From positions 1 through 64,000 of the forward strand of contig JAHBXL010000019.1 in NCBI GenBank assembly GCA_019636495.1: DNA of 64,000 bases, read 5' to 3'. How positions within the stretch are numbered: the stretch's first letter is position 1; every line of letters begins with the position of its first letter. A model generated the notes under the pieces. That model searched no databases and was not told the DNA's origin. It saw only the letters and a list, made by a program, of their open reading frames with translations. Shown one piece after another: positions 25,308 to 35,835 of the stretch. The stretch is from Phycisphaeraceae bacterium (GTDB lineage: Bacteria; Planctomycetota; Phycisphaerae; Phycisphaerales; UBA1924). A program made the position numbers and the translations under genes.

Positions 25308-25892
25308 TCACTCGGCCGCGGCGAGGCGGGCGAGCAGGCCTTCCTGCACGCGCGGCCACTCCTCCGCGATGATGCTGAAGTAGACCGTGTCGCGCACATA
25401 GCCGTCGGACTGGATTCGGTGTTTACGTAGCGTGCCCTCGCGCACCGCGCCGAGTTTGGAGATGGCACCGATGCTGTGCGCGTTGCGTGCATCGCACTTG
25501 AGCGTCACCCGCACGCACCCCAGATTCTCAAACGCGTGGCCCAGCAGCAGGAGTTTGCATTCGGGGTTCACGTGCGTGCCGCGGTGCGCGGGGGCGTACC
25601 ACGTCGCGCCGATCTCAACACAGCGATTCGGCGGGTCGATGTCGAGGTAGGAAGTGCACCCAATGACGCCGCCAAGAACGCGATCCACGACCGCGAACGC
25701 GCGGGTCTTCGGGTTCGCCAGGTGGTTCTCGATGAAGGCCGAGAACGCCGCGGGCGTCCACTCCCGCGGCCAAGAGAGAAAGTAGGGAAAGGTGGTGGGC
25801 GGGGTGATGGCGAACAGCGCGGGGCCATCGGCCGCGACGAGCGGACGGAGGAGCACGCGAGAGCCCTGGAGCGTGACAGGCTCGACGATCAT
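25308..25892 (-). CDS. GNAT family N-acetyltransferase (RimJ/RimL-like)
   Basis: 194 residues. The RimJ/L pattern is visible: start 'LQGSRVLLRPLVAADGPALF', 'RCVEIGATWYAPAHRGTHVN' (acetyl-CoA loop region), 'HAFENLGCVRVTLKCDARN' and 'SIGAISKLGAVREGTLRKH'. The family acetylates N-termini of ribosomal proteins or small amines; the target is not known. The start overlaps the stop of the upstream membrane protein gene by 4 bases (25889-25892). Confidence 0.85.
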   Translation of the reverse strand: MIVEPVTLQGSRVLLRPLVAADGPALFAITPPTTFPYFLSWPREWTPAAFSAFIENHLANPKTRAFAVVDRVLGGVIGCTSYLDIDPPNRCVEIGATWYAPAHRGTHVNPECKLLLLGHAFENLGCVRVTLKCDARNAHSIGAISKLGAVREGTLRKHRIQSDGYVRDTVYFSIIAEEWPRVQEGLLARLAAAE

Positions 25893-26449
25893 CGGCGCCC
25901 CGGCTCTCGCGCGGGCATCATCGCGGCAGCGTTGGTGACGCGCTGGAGCCAGTTTTCCAGTTTCCCGCGGGACGGGATGAGCATCAGCATCACGACCGCG
26001 GCGAACGCCACGCCCGCAAGCGCAATCATCTCGCCGTTGAGCAGCAGGATGACGCCGGCCAAGAGGCCCGCGCCCTCGGCCAGCGCTGCACGCAAGATGA
26101 TCGAGTTGAACCAGAGTCGGGAGAGCGCGAGGTCGCGGCTCGCGGGGTCGCCGCTCATCCGCGCGGCGATCTGCGAGGCCTGCTTGTTGATGGCCATGCC
26201 CATCACCGCGTGCACGGGCAACTGGCCGATGATCATCGCGCCCAGAAGGAGGAGCAGGGGGTCAAAGTTGCCGAACGGGCCTGCGGCGGGCGCCACGGCG
26301 CCGGCGGGCAGCGGGGGCGGTGGTGGGGGCGGTGGGGTGGTGGTGGGGCCGACAAAGTACGCCACTCCGGCGAACAACATCATGCCGGCGATCAGCGCGA
26401 ACACGATGATCTGCGTCGTACGGACGAGCGAGGCGAGGGTCGGATGCAT
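25889..26449 (-). CDS. Small polytopic membrane protein
   Basis: 186 residues from the ATG at 26449 ('MHPTLAS'). Four hydrophobic segments (about 11-32, 60-80, 107-130 and 135-160). A run of eight prolines and a Gly/Ala stretch between the first two probably form a loop. Not recognised. It is coupled to the GNAT gene by a 4-base overlap. Its promoter must lie in the short gap after the atpD terminator. Confidence 0.7.
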   Translation of the reverse strand: MHPTLASLVRTTQIIVFALIAGMMLFAGVAYFVGPTTTPPPPPPPPLPAGAVAPAAGPFGNFDPLLLLLGAMIIGQLPVHAVMGMAINKQASQIAARMSGDPASRDLALSRLWFNSIILRAALAEGAGLLAGVILLLNGEMIALAGVAFAAVVMLMLIPSRGKLENWLQRVTNAAAMMPAREPGRR

Positions 26450-26487
26450 GGGGGGATTGTTGGCAAATGCCCGGTCGGTCGTGCAAC

Positions 26488-26518
26488 GAAAAAGCCCCGG
26501 ACGAATCGCCCGGGGCTT
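26488..26518 (-). terminator. Rho-independent terminator of atpD
   Basis: On the minus strand, a 9-bp stem AAGCCCCGG/CCGGGGCTT with a 9-base loop, followed by five Ts, lies 29 bases past the atpD stop. Confidence 0.9.
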
Positions 26519-26546
26519 GAATGATCGCATGAGAATTCGGAAGGGC

Positions 26547-28345
<1,799 letters not shown>

Positions 28346-29830
28346 TCAGGACACGGGCTCGGGATGATCGGCCTGGCCCGCGGTCCGCAGCATCGGCTGC
28401 GGTTTGAGATAAGTGACGCTGCGCCAGACCCACTCCAGCGGGCCGAAGCGGAAGACCGAGAGCCACAGCGGGCTGATGACGCACTGCGCGGCAAAGACCG
28501 CGAGCACCAGCGCGCAGCGTTCCGGCCGCGACCACGAACCGAACTGCGCCAGGCCCCAGTGATAAAAAACGAATGTCGCGACGAGCGTCTGCATGATGTA
28601 GTTGGTCAGGGCCATTCGGCCGACGTTCGCGAGCACCCACGTGACGGGCGCGAGCACGCCGTTGCGCACGATGATCGCCACGGTGCAAAGATACATGAGT
28701 GCGACCAGCGGCCCGCTGATCATCAGCAGGAGCGCCGAAAGCCCCATCCCCCACCATGTCGCATCCGGCGTGCTGCTCAGCAGCGCCGACGCCGTCGCGA
28801 TCGGGACTCCGACCAGCGCGCCCAGAAGCGCAAGGCGCGCCTGCCATGCCGCCCCGGTCGGCGACAAGAGCCCGGCCTTGAGCAGCCCCGCGCCGATGAA
28901 GAACATGCCCAGCACGTGCCAGCCGAAGCCGAACACGAACGAGATGAACATCATGCCCCACGACATGGCGCGGAACAGGAACGCCTGGAGGTAGGGCCCA
29001 TCGCGATAGGCCTCGGTCTCCGCGTCCATCCACGTGGCCGAGTTGGGCTGTCGGCCCGACCCATCCTCGAAGCCTCTGAACAGACGCACGATGGGTGATC
29101 GCGGCTTGTCCTTGTCGTCGGTCGCGACCGGCGGCGCGGCGTGGGCTTCCGATTCGCCCGGCCCATCTGGCGCGGCCGATGACTCATCCTCGTTCGGGAT
29201 TGGGGGGGGCGCGTCGGTCGGAGCCTCGGCGGGGGCGGCGTCGGCGCGCAGCGCTTCCGCCGCGATGGGCGTTTGCTGCACGGACTGGCCGAACTGGTCG
29301 AGGGCCATCAGGAAGGCGAGCGCCACCGCGCCAAACAGCACCAGCCCTGCGCCGACGCCCAGCAGCACGCGCGCGCCGGCGCGGGCGCACAGCAACAGCA
29401 CGATGCCGCAGAGGCCATAGACGAACAGGATGTCGCCGTACCAGAGAAGAAGCGCGTGCAGCAGGCCCATCGCCAGCAACCACAGCAGGCGGCGGGCGTA
29501 CACCGCGTAGAAACTCCCGCCGCGGCCGATGACGCTGTGCATCTGCAGAACCAGCCCCATGCCGAAGAGCGTTGAGAAGAGCGTATAGAACTTGGCCTCG
29601 CAGAAGATCTTGACGAAGTAGTAACACAGCGTGGTCAACGCGTCGTCCGACTCAGGGCCGCGCTGCATGTAGGTGCCGAATGGCATCGCGAACAACTGGA
29701 TGTTGACGAAGAAGATGCCCAGCAGCGCGATGCCGCGGGCAACATCCATCGCGACAAGCCGCGAGGCGGCATCGACCGGCTGCGCGGCTGCCCGTTCAGT
29801 CGGGTCGGCGGGTCCGGTTTGCTGGTCCAT
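28346..29830 (-). CDS. DUF418-domain membrane protein
   Basis: 494 residues from the ATG at 29830. The start 'VAMDVARGIALLGIFFVNIQ' is the usual opening of YeiB/DUF418 proteins, and the C-terminal half has the DUF418 block ('NVGRMALTNYIMQTLVATFV' and 'YLKPQPMLR'). About ten hydrophobic segments. Between segments there is an unusually long Ala/Pro/acidic loop of ~100 residues (about 190-290), absent from typical ~380-residue members. Function of the family is unknown; it is distantly related to acyltransferase-3 membrane enzymes. Confidence 0.85.
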   Translation of the reverse strand: MDQQTGPADPTERAAAQPVDAASRLVAMDVARGIALLGIFFVNIQLFAMPFGTYMQRGPESDDALTTLCYYFVKIFCEAKFYTLFSTLFGMGLVLQMHSVIGRGGSFYAVYARRLLWLLAMGLLHALLLWYGDILFVYGLCGIVLLLCARAGARVLLGVGAGLVLFGAVALAFLMALDQFGQSVQQTPIAAEALRADAAPAEAPTDAPPPIPNEDESSAAPDGPGESEAHAAPPVATDDKDKPRSPIVRLFRGFEDGSGRQPNSATWMDAETEAYRDGPYLQAFLFRAMSWGMMFISFVFGFGWHVLGMFFIGAGLLKAGLLSPTGAAWQARLALLGALVGVPIATASALLSSTPDATWWGMGLSALLLMISGPLVALMYLCTVAIIVRNGVLAPVTWVLANVGRMALTNYIMQTLVATFVFYHWGLAQFGSWSRPERCALVLAVFAAQCVISPLWLSVFRFGPLEWVWRSVTYLKPQPMLRTAGQADHPEPVS

Positions 29831-29978
29831 CTGCTGTCTCCGTGTCGGGCCGAAGCACGAGATCCGATCCTGATTGGGGAATGCGCGGGGGACGATTGCA
29901 CGAGGCATCGTGCAACTCAGGCGCGGCGGCAGTGTACCGGCCGGCGCACGTGGCGGGGCCGGCGGCCATCGTCCCGGC

Positions 29979-29984
29979 TACGCT
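29979..29984 (+). promoter_or_regulatory. -10-like box before the DUF1569 gene
   Basis: TACGCT ends 7 bases before the ATG at 29992; no Shine-Dalgarno sequence is present. Fits the short-leader pattern seen at other genes here. Confidence 0.4.
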
Positions 29985-29991
29985 GCGCCCC

Positions 29992-30519
29992 ATGGGCACG
30001 CCGGGCGCGGTCGACACCTCTCGCACGAAGCAGCGGCGCGAGCTGCGTTTTGCCGACAGTGCCGCGATGTGGGCCGACATTGAGCGAATCGTGGAATCGG
30101 AGCGTGCCGGCACGCTGCGCCGAGCCGGAAACTGGACGGTCGGCCAAAGCCTGGGCCATCTCGCCACCTGGGCCGAGTTGCCCTATGACGGCTATCCGCC
30201 AGAACTGAAACCGCCGTGGTGGCTCAAGTTCATCATGCGGCCCTTCAAGGACAGGTTCCTCGGGCCGAAGGGATCAATGCCCCCGGGCGTTCGCATTCCA
30301 GGCGTTCCGGGCGGCACCATCGGGACCGAGCCGATGGAGACTGAGGCCGCGATTGAGCGATTGCGCAGAGCGTGGGCTCGACTCGAAGCCGCGCACCCCG
30401 GCATCCCCAACCCCGTGTTCGGCGAACTGACGCACCAACAGTGGATTCGCCTCAACCTGGGGCACGCCGAGTTGCACTTGGGCTTCCTGCACCCCGGCGC
30501 GGCCATTCGCGAAGGCTGA
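29992..30519 (+). CDS. DUF1569 (DinB-like) protein
   Basis: 175 residues from the ATG at 29992. A four-helix-bundle family related to DinB/YfiT. 'NWTVGQSLGHLATWAEL' (conserved His), 'PMETEAAIERLRRAWARLEA' and 'HPVFGELTHQQWIRLNLGHA'-like text near the C-terminus with 'HAELHLGFL' supply the histidines that usually bind a metal. Many relatives use mycothiol or bacillithiol or detoxify metals; nothing specific can be said. The frame is open upstream, but length and box position favour 29992. Confidence 0.8.
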   Translation: MGTPGAVDTSRTKQRRELRFADSAAMWADIERIVESERAGTLRRAGNWTVGQSLGHLATWAELPYDGYPPELKPPWWLKFIMRPFKDRFLGPKGSMPPGVRIPGVPGGTIGTEPMETEAAIERLRRAWARLEAAHPGIPNPVFGELTHQQWIRLNLGHAELHLGFLHPGAAIREG

Positions 30520-30536
30520 TTCGAGTAGACCAACCC

Positions 30537-31247
30537 ATGGATGGAATGAACATCGAGATCTCCGGCGAGCGCGTGCATCTGCTGCCCTGCCGCGCGGCGT
30601 TCTGGGAACAAGCCCGCACGCTGATCGTCGCCGACCTGCACCTGGGCAAGTGCGAGACGATGCGATCCGCCGGATTGCCGATCCCCCTGGGCGTGATCGA
30701 GCGGGACCTCTCCCGACTTGCCGCGGCGATTCTCGAGACTGGCGCCCAGCGACTGCTCATCGTCGGCGACCTGCTGCATCACGGGCTGGGCCTGACGCCG
30801 CAGATCATCGCCAGCGTTGCCGACTGGCGCGAGCGCGAGGCCGACGACGTCGAGATTGCCGTTGTGCCCGGCAACCACGACCGCGCGCTGGGCGCGGTCG
30901 CGCCGACGTGGAGAATGCGGGTGCTCGATGAGGTGGTGCGCGAGGGGCCGTTTGCATTTGTCCACGATCCCGCCGCGGCGGTGTCGTCGGGCGATTGCGC
31001 GGTCATTTGGTCCGGCCACGTTCACCCGATGGTCCGGCTGGTGGGCCGGGGAGACTCGATCGGCCTGCCGTGCTTTGTGGTGGGCGAGCGGGCGGTGGTG
31101 CTGCCAGCCTTCAGCGAGTTCACGGGGGGCGTGTATGTCGCGCCCCAGCCCGGGCAGAGGTTGCTCGCGATCGCCGATCGGCAGGTGATTGATGCCGGCG
31201 TGTTCACCCGGCCGCGCGCGGCGGAACGCCGGCCTTTGCGGGCGTGA
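30537..31247 (+). CDS. pdeM: Ligase-associated DNA damage response endonuclease PdeM-like phosphoesterase
   Basis: 236 residues from the ATG at 30537. A calcineurin-like metallophosphoesterase with all metal ligands: 'LIVADLHLGKCE' (DxH), 'LIVGDLLHHG' (GDxxH), 'VVPGNHDRAL' (GNHD), 'FVHDP' and 'WSGHVHPMVRL' (GHxH). 'DLHLGKCETMRSAGLPIPLG' is the mark of the PdeM subfamily, usually next to a DNA ligase and an Lhr helicase. Those partners are absent here, so the repair link is only by family. Confidence 0.88.
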   Translation: MDGMNIEISGERVHLLPCRAAFWEQARTLIVADLHLGKCETMRSAGLPIPLGVIERDLSRLAAAILETGAQRLLIVGDLLHHGLGLTPQIIASVADWREREADDVEIAVVPGNHDRALGAVAPTWRMRVLDEVVREGPFAFVHDPAAAVSSGDCAVIWSGHVHPMVRLVGRGDSIGLPCFVVGERAVVLPAFSEFTGGVYVAPQPGQRLLAIADRQVIDAGVFTRPRAAERRPLRA

Positions 31248-31357
31248 TTCGGGTGCGGCACGCGTGCGGAGTGTCGGAGTTGCTTCGATCACGAGCGGGG
31301 CTAGACTTGTGGCCCGAACAAGGGCATTGGTCGATCGGTTTCTGTCAGGAGTCTTCC

Positions 31358-31708
31358 GTGGTTCGCATCCGAATGAAGCGCATGGGTCGTCCGCACCGTC
31401 CGTTCTATCGCATCAGCGCGATCGAGAAGGCGTCGCGTCGCGACGGGGCGGTGCTCGAGAACCTCGGGATCTATGACCCGATGGCGACCGATGAGGCCAA
31501 GCAACTCCGCATCGATGAGGAGCGCATCAAGTTCTGGCTGGCCAAGGGCGCGCAGCCCTCGGACACGATGATGGACGTGCTGGCCAAGCGCAACCTCGTC
31601 GATGCCGCGAAGTGGAAGACCTATCGCGACACCAAGATCAAGGCCCGCAAGGCCCGGGCCGAGGCGCTGGCCGCGGCGGGCGGCGACAAGAAGGACAAGA
31701 AGAAGTAA
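31358..31708 (+). CDS. rpsP: 30S ribosomal protein S16
   Basis: 116 residues from the GTG at 31358 with AGGAG at 31347-31351. 'VRIRMKRMGRPHRPFYRISA' and 'LENLGIYDPM' are the S16 core. The Lys-rich tail 'GGDKKDKKK' extends it beyond the usual ~80-90 residues. It is followed by a strong terminator and then trmD; rimM, which often lies between them, is missing. Confidence 0.97.
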   Translation: MVRIRMKRMGRPHRPFYRISAIEKASRRDGAVLENLGIYDPMATDEAKQLRIDEERIKFWLAKGAQPSDTMMDVLAKRNLVDAAKWKTYRDTKIKARKARAEALAAAGGDKKDKKK

Positions 31709-31746
31709 ACCTGCTTCCCGCGGTCTCCCGCACCAACGAGTCAACC

Positions 31747-31781
31747 CCGGAGGGAGGCGTCGCCTCCCTCCGGTTGTTTTT
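31747..31781 (+). terminator. Rho-independent terminator after rpsP
   Basis: A 12-bp stem (31747-31758 with 31762-31773, CCGGAGGGAGGC against GCCTCCCTCCGG) around a GTC loop, followed by TTGTTTTT. It lies 11 bases before the trmD ATG, so rpsP and trmD are uncoupled or attenuated. Confidence 0.9.
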
Positions 31782-31791
31782 GAAGTGCCGC

Positions 31792-32523
31792 ATGCCGATC
31801 CGATTCGACATCCTCACCACCTTCCCCGAGATGTTCGGCGATGGCTCTGGCTGCGCGCTGAACAGTTCGATTCCCGCGCGGGCCCGCGCGGCGGGACTGG
31901 TCGAGTGGCACGCCCACAACCTCCGCGGGTGGGCCGGCAACAAGCACAACAAGACCGATGACCGCCCATTCGGCGGCGGCCCGGGAATGGTCATGATGTG
32001 CCAGCCGGTGTGGGATGCGGTGCACGCAGTCGAGGCCCTGGACCCTCGCCCCGCGCTTCGTGTATTGCTCACCCCGCAGGGGCGACTGCTCAAGCAGGAA
32101 CTGGTCGAGGAACTGGCCCGTCGCGAGCGGCTCCTGCTGATCGCCGGGCACTACGAGGGGATCGATGAGCGCGTGATCCGCGCGCTCGACCCGCTGGAAG
32201 TGAGCCTGGGCGACTACGTGCTGAGCGGCGGCGAACTCGGGGCCATGGTACTGATCGATGCGATCACGCGGCTGCTGCCCGGCGCACTGGGGCACGAAGC
32301 CTCCGCAGCGGAGGATTCGTTCTCGGCGATCACCATTGACGCGAAGTCGGGGCGGAGCGGCCGGCTGCTCGATTGCCCGCACTACACCAAACCGCGGGAG
32401 TGGAACGGCGTCGCAGTTCCCGATGTGCTGCTCTCGGGCGATCATGGCGCGGTGGATCGGTGGCGACTCGAGCAACGGCTGGCCCGGACACGCGAGCGCC
32501 GGCCGGATCTATTGAACGGTTAG
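31792..32523 (+). CDS. trmD: tRNA (guanine-N1-)-methyltransferase
   Basis: 243 residues from the ATG at 31792. TrmD methylates G37 next to the anticodon and so guards reading frame. The trefoil-knot (SPOUT) features are intact: 'FDILTTFPEMF', 'DDRPFGGGPGMVMM', 'LIAGHYEGIDERVI' and 'LGDYVLSGGELGAMVLIDAI'. The end 'SGDHGAVDRWRLEQRL' is the C-terminal domain. Its 3' end overlaps the convergent DUF4126 gene by 4 bases. Confidence 0.97.
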   Translation: MPIRFDILTTFPEMFGDGSGCALNSSIPARARAAGLVEWHAHNLRGWAGNKHNKTDDRPFGGGPGMVMMCQPVWDAVHAVEALDPRPALRVLLTPQGRLLKQELVEELARRERLLLIAGHYEGIDERVIRALDPLEVSLGDYVLSGGELGAMVLIDAITRLLPGALGHEASAAEDSFSAITIDAKSGRSGRLLDCPHYTKPREWNGVAVPDVLLSGDHGAVDRWRLEQRLARTRERRPDLLNG

Positions 32524-33161
32524 GCCGCGCGGGAGAGTTGCACCGTCGCCGGTCGCGCAAGCGGGATGTTCCGCGCCGCGGCGGCCTTGGCCGCGCGGGC
32601 GCGGCGGGAACGCCGCACCCTGCGAAGCACCAGTACGCCCACCACCAGCACCACTAGCGCAAGCACGGCTCCAACGACCAGCGGCGCGATGATCGCCAGG
32701 ACCGACGCCGCGGCGGCAAGCAGCGACTCAACGGTCGAGACCACCGGGTTGCCGATGCCCGCGGTGGTCGCGGTCGATCCGGCGCGGATGGACATCGCGG
32801 TGGCCTTCACGGTCGCCGCGAGTCCGCCGCCCGCAATCAGCGCGCTGGCCCACTTCACCATTGGCTCAACCTCGCCAAACTGTGCCGCGGCAACGAGCGT
32901 GCCCGCGACCACGGCGCATGGGCCGGCGATCAAGTCGAGGGCGTGATCGAGCCAGGGGACCCAATAGGCACCCACCTCGAACGCCGCGGCGACGCCGAGG
33001 GCAACCATGGCAGGCCACGACCCGGCCCAGGCAAAGTCCGGTCCGAGGTCGATCATGCCCAGGTGCGACGCCACGCTGGTGACCAGCAGCGGGAGAAACA
33101 CCCGCAGCCCGCACGCCGCGGCGAGGCCCAGGCCGACAAAGATGGCGACAATGGTGTCCAT
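32520..33161 (-). CDS. DUF4126 membrane protein
   Basis: 213 residues from the ATG at 33161. Four to five hydrophobic segments; the opening 'VAIFVGLGLAAACGLRVFLP' and 'FEVGAYWVPWLDHALDLIAG' are the hallmark of DUF4126. A basic, Ala/Arg-rich cytoplasmic tail closes it. Function unknown. It is divergent from the membrane protein at 33235; the 73-base spacer serves both. Confidence 0.8.
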   Translation of the reverse strand: MDTIVAIFVGLGLAAACGLRVFLPLLVTSVASHLGMIDLGPDFAWAGSWPAMVALGVAAAFEVGAYWVPWLDHALDLIAGPCAVVAGTLVAAAQFGEVEPMVKWASALIAGGGLAATVKATAMSIRAGSTATTAGIGNPVVSTVESLLAAAASVLAIIAPLVVGAVLALVVLVVGVLVLRRVRRSRRARAAKAAAARNIPLARPATVQLSRAA

Positions 33162-33222
33162 GCCGGTGAGTTGTTGGGAGGCGCGGCCCGGCAGTTGCAC
33201 ACCAAACAGACGCCCGCCGCGT

Positions 33223-33228
33223 TAGGAT
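33223..33228 (+). promoter_or_regulatory. -10-like box before the CxxC membrane protein
   Basis: TAGGAT ends 6 bases before the ATG at 33235, predicting a leaderless message. Confidence 0.4.
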
Positions 33229-33234
33229 GTGCGG

Positions 33235-34080
33235 ATGCTCTACCTCTGGATTGCCGCGGCCTCGGCCGCATCGTTGCTGTTGATGGCGGGATTCATCCAC
33301 CTGGCGATCCGCATGGGCGGGGCGGGCCGCGCCTTGGGCGAGGCGATGTCGCGTGCGCCGCTGCTCGATGTGCTGGTGGCCTGGTTCACCGTGATGCCCG
33401 GCATCGCGGGGTTCTTCGCCGGCGCGCAACTTGGCGGCGATGGCTCGTGGTGGAACTCATTGGCCCACGCGCTGCTCGGCGCGCTCGCGGCCATCATCGG
33501 ACAGGTGGTGGCGATGCAGACCTGGGTCTTTCTGCACGAACTGGCCAACCCGACAGCGCGCAAGGGGCCGCGGATTCTGAAGGTGCTCAATGCCAAGGTT
33601 GGGCGGGTGCGGAACCACGGCGCGGTGTGGTGGACCGCGCTGGCAGTTCCGGTGTTCGCGATCGTGCGCGTGGCGGAGTTGGCCATGTGGCCGATGCTCG
33701 TGCTGCTGGTGAAGTTCCCGCGCTACAAGCAGGGGGAATGGGTGAACGTCAGCCGGCACAAGTTCAGCGGGCTGGTGGGGCACGATTTGATCTGGTGCCT
33801 GTATTGCGACTGGATGACGGGCGTGTGGTCGCTGGGCACCGAGATGCTGCGCAATGTCGAGAGTTTCTGGTGCCCGATCCGGTTTTCTTCGACGGCCAAG
33901 TGCGAGAACTGCAAGATCGATTTCCCGGACATCGAGGGCGGCTGGGCCAGCGCCCAGAGCGACATCGCGGAGGCCGCGGGCATCGTGGATGCGAAGTACC
34001 CCGCGCCCAACGGCGACAACTCCTGGTTCGGCCACCCGGCGCGGCTGACGGTCAATGGGAGAGACCCCGGCGGGCAGTAA
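33235..34080 (+). CDS. Membrane protein with paired CxxC motifs, unknown function
   Basis: 281 residues from the ATG at 33235. N-terminal half: three to four hydrophobic segments (about 3-25, 42-62, 72-95 and 135-158). C-terminal half is soluble with 'CLYCDWMTG', then a single Cys in 'FWCPIRF', then 'KCENCKIDFPDIEGGW', together a likely metal or iron-sulfur site. 'VGHDLIWCLYCDWMTG' looks strongly conserved in style, but I cannot name the family. It ends just before the tRNA-Leu gene. Confidence 0.7.
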   Translation: MLYLWIAAASAASLLLMAGFIHLAIRMGGAGRALGEAMSRAPLLDVLVAWFTVMPGIAGFFAGAQLGGDGSWWNSLAHALLGALAAIIGQVVAMQTWVFLHELANPTARKGPRILKVLNAKVGRVRNHGAVWWTALAVPVFAIVRVAELAMWPMLVLLVKFPRYKQGEWVNVSRHKFSGLVGHDLIWCLYCDWMTGVWSLGTEMLRNVESFWCPIRFSSTAKCENCKIDFPDIEGGWASAQSDIAEAAGIVDAKYPAPNGDNSWFGHPARLTVNGRDPGGQ

Positions 34081-34091
34081 TATCACTCTTG

Positions 34092-34176
34092 GGCCCCGTG
34101 GCGGAACGGCAGACGCAGCGGACTTAAAATCCGCGATCCCGCAAGGGGTGTGTGGGTTCAAATCCCACCGGGGCCA
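34092..34176 (+). tRNA. tRNA-Leu (UAA)
   Basis: Acceptor GGCCCCG/CGGGGCC with A73; anticodon stem GCGGA/TCCGC with loop CTTAAAA (anticodon TAA); long class II variable arm with a GCAA loop; T-arm GTGGG-TTCAAAT-CCCAC. CCA is not encoded. Confidence 0.95.
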
Positions 34177-34381
34177 TTGTCGGCGGGTGCAATGTCCGAG
34201 AACGTTCTGTCTTGATCGTTGTTGGATGCGCGAACCGGCCGACTCTGGCCAACCGGGCCTTCCGGCATTGCAAAAACCGACCGAGTTGGTCGATCGAGCG
34301 ACTCTCGCGTTCGCGACACTCGGGCGGGCCTCAATCCGCACGGGTTGAAGGCCGATGCAAAGGGGCAAGGAGTGCTTGCCT

Positions 34382-34750
34382 ATGGCGACCAACCGCAACC
34401 CAGGGCCGGTCGGTGGTGGTGCGCTCAGCAGTGAGTTTGCTGGCGATCCAGACATGACCGAACTCGTGCAAATGTTCGTTGACGAGATGCCCCAGCGTGT
34501 CGACGCGATGCTCGACTGCTGGGAGAAAGGGAACCTCGGCGATCTTCGACGCATGGCCCATCAACTCAAAGGCGCCAGCGGTGGGTACGGGTTCCCGACC
34601 GTCGGACAGATGGCTGCGCAACTCGAAGCCGGGCTTGCAGCGGTGGGGCGCACCCCCGATTCCGAGGCGCTCGACCACCTCCGAACGCAGGTGGTCGAAC
34701 TGGTCGGCATGTGCAGGCGGGTGACCTCGGAGCCGCCCTCGGGGGCGTAG
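34382..34750 (+). CDS. Histidine phosphotransfer (Hpt) protein
   Basis: 122 residues from the ATG at 34382 (AAGGAG at about 34369). A four-helix Hpt domain with the phospho-accepting His60 in 'MAHQLKGASGGYGF'. Hpt proteins relay phosphate between hybrid kinases and response regulators. The next gene, 107 bases on, is a receiver-GGDEF protein, a natural phosphate acceptor. No kinase is in the window, so the upstream input is elsewhere. Confidence 0.9.
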   Translation: MATNRNPGPVGGGALSSEFAGDPDMTELVQMFVDEMPQRVDAMLDCWEKGNLGDLRRMAHQLKGASGGYGFPTVGQMAAQLEAGLAAVGRTPDSEALDHLRTQVVELVGMCRRVTSEPPSGA

Positions 34751-34857
34751 GCGGGAACGGGGCAGGGGTGGGATGAACCTGGTGTGCGGCTCCAAGGTAA
34801 CGAGTCGCGGCGTGGAACTGGACTTTCCTCTCATCGTCCAAGAAGGGCCGCCGTCGC

Positions 34858-35796
34858 GTGTCGAACAACGAGAACAAACCCCTTGTGCTGCTGATCGATG
34901 ACTCGATCGACGTCCATCGTTTGCTGAGTGCGCGTCTTCGGCACGAGCCGGTCCGACTGGTCAGTCTGACGCGCGGCGTCGACGGGCTCGAGCACGTGCG
35001 AAGGGAGACGCCGTCGGTCATCCTGCTGGACCTGGACATGCCCGACATGGACGGGTTCGAGGTGCTGCGTGCCTTGAAGGATGACCAGGCCACCAACAAC
35101 ATCCCGGTCATCGTGCTCTCGGGCCTGCATGGCTCGGAGGACAAGGTGACCGCCTTCGACCTTGGCGCGACCGACTACGTGACCAAGCCGTTCGACCTTG
35201 CGGAACTGCGGGCGCGGTTGCGGGCCGCGTTGCGCCTGGACCGCCTGCTGAAACTGCTGGCCGAGCGTGCCGACGTTGACGGCCTGACCGGGCTGGGCAA
35301 CCGCGCGCACTTCAACAAGCGGTGGGCCGAGAAAGTCGCCGAGTGCCGGCGCTACGGGCATGCGCTGTCATTGGCGATGATCGATATCGACCTCTTCAAA
35401 AAGGTCAACGACACCTTTGGCCACCCCGCGGGCGACGAGGTGATCCAAGGCGTCGCCCGTCTGCTGCAGACGACCTGCCGCTCCCCGGATGTTCCTTGCC
35501 GCTTCGGCGGCGAGGAGTTCGCGCTGATCATGCCCAACACCGGCCCGCGCGATGCCGAGATGGTCGTCGAACGCCTGCGGGAGGCGATGGAGCAGATCGA
35601 GTGGCCGCGCCACCCGGATCACCGGGTCACCCTGTCGGCAGGCCTGGTCGGGTCCGACAGTTCCTGCGGCGACGTGACCTGCGATCAATGGCTGGAGCGG
35701 GCCGACCAGAACCTGTACGCGGCCAAGCACGGCGGACGAAACCGCGTGGTGGCCAGCGACATCCAGAGGGCATGCCCGCTGACCAAGGCCGCCTGA
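34858..35796 (+). CDS. Response regulator with GGDEF diguanylate cyclase domain
   Basis: 312 residues, GTG start. Receiver domain (about 8-125) with Asp14/15, phospho-acceptor Asp58 in 'LLDLDMPDMDG', and Lys110 in 'YVTKPF'. The GGDEF domain (about 138-300) has the active sequence GGEEF (217-221) and an I-site RSPD (208-211) for product inhibition. It should make cyclic di-GMP when phosphorylated. Preceded by an Hpt gene. PleD-like logic is likely but with one receiver only. Confidence 0.92.
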   Translation: MSNNENKPLVLLIDDSIDVHRLLSARLRHEPVRLVSLTRGVDGLEHVRRETPSVILLDLDMPDMDGFEVLRALKDDQATNNIPVIVLSGLHGSEDKVTAFDLGATDYVTKPFDLAELRARLRAALRLDRLLKLLAERADVDGLTGLGNRAHFNKRWAEKVAECRRYGHALSLAMIDIDLFKKVNDTFGHPAGDEVIQGVARLLQTTCRSPDVPCRFGGEEFALIMPNTGPRDAEMVVERLREAMEQIEWPRHPDHRVTLSAGLVGSDSSCGDVTCDQWLERADQNLYAAKHGGRNRVVASDIQRACPLTKAA

Positions 35797-35835
35797 GTCG
35801 GCCAAGCCGGCCACCACCTGTGCCGCGCCGGTCCA

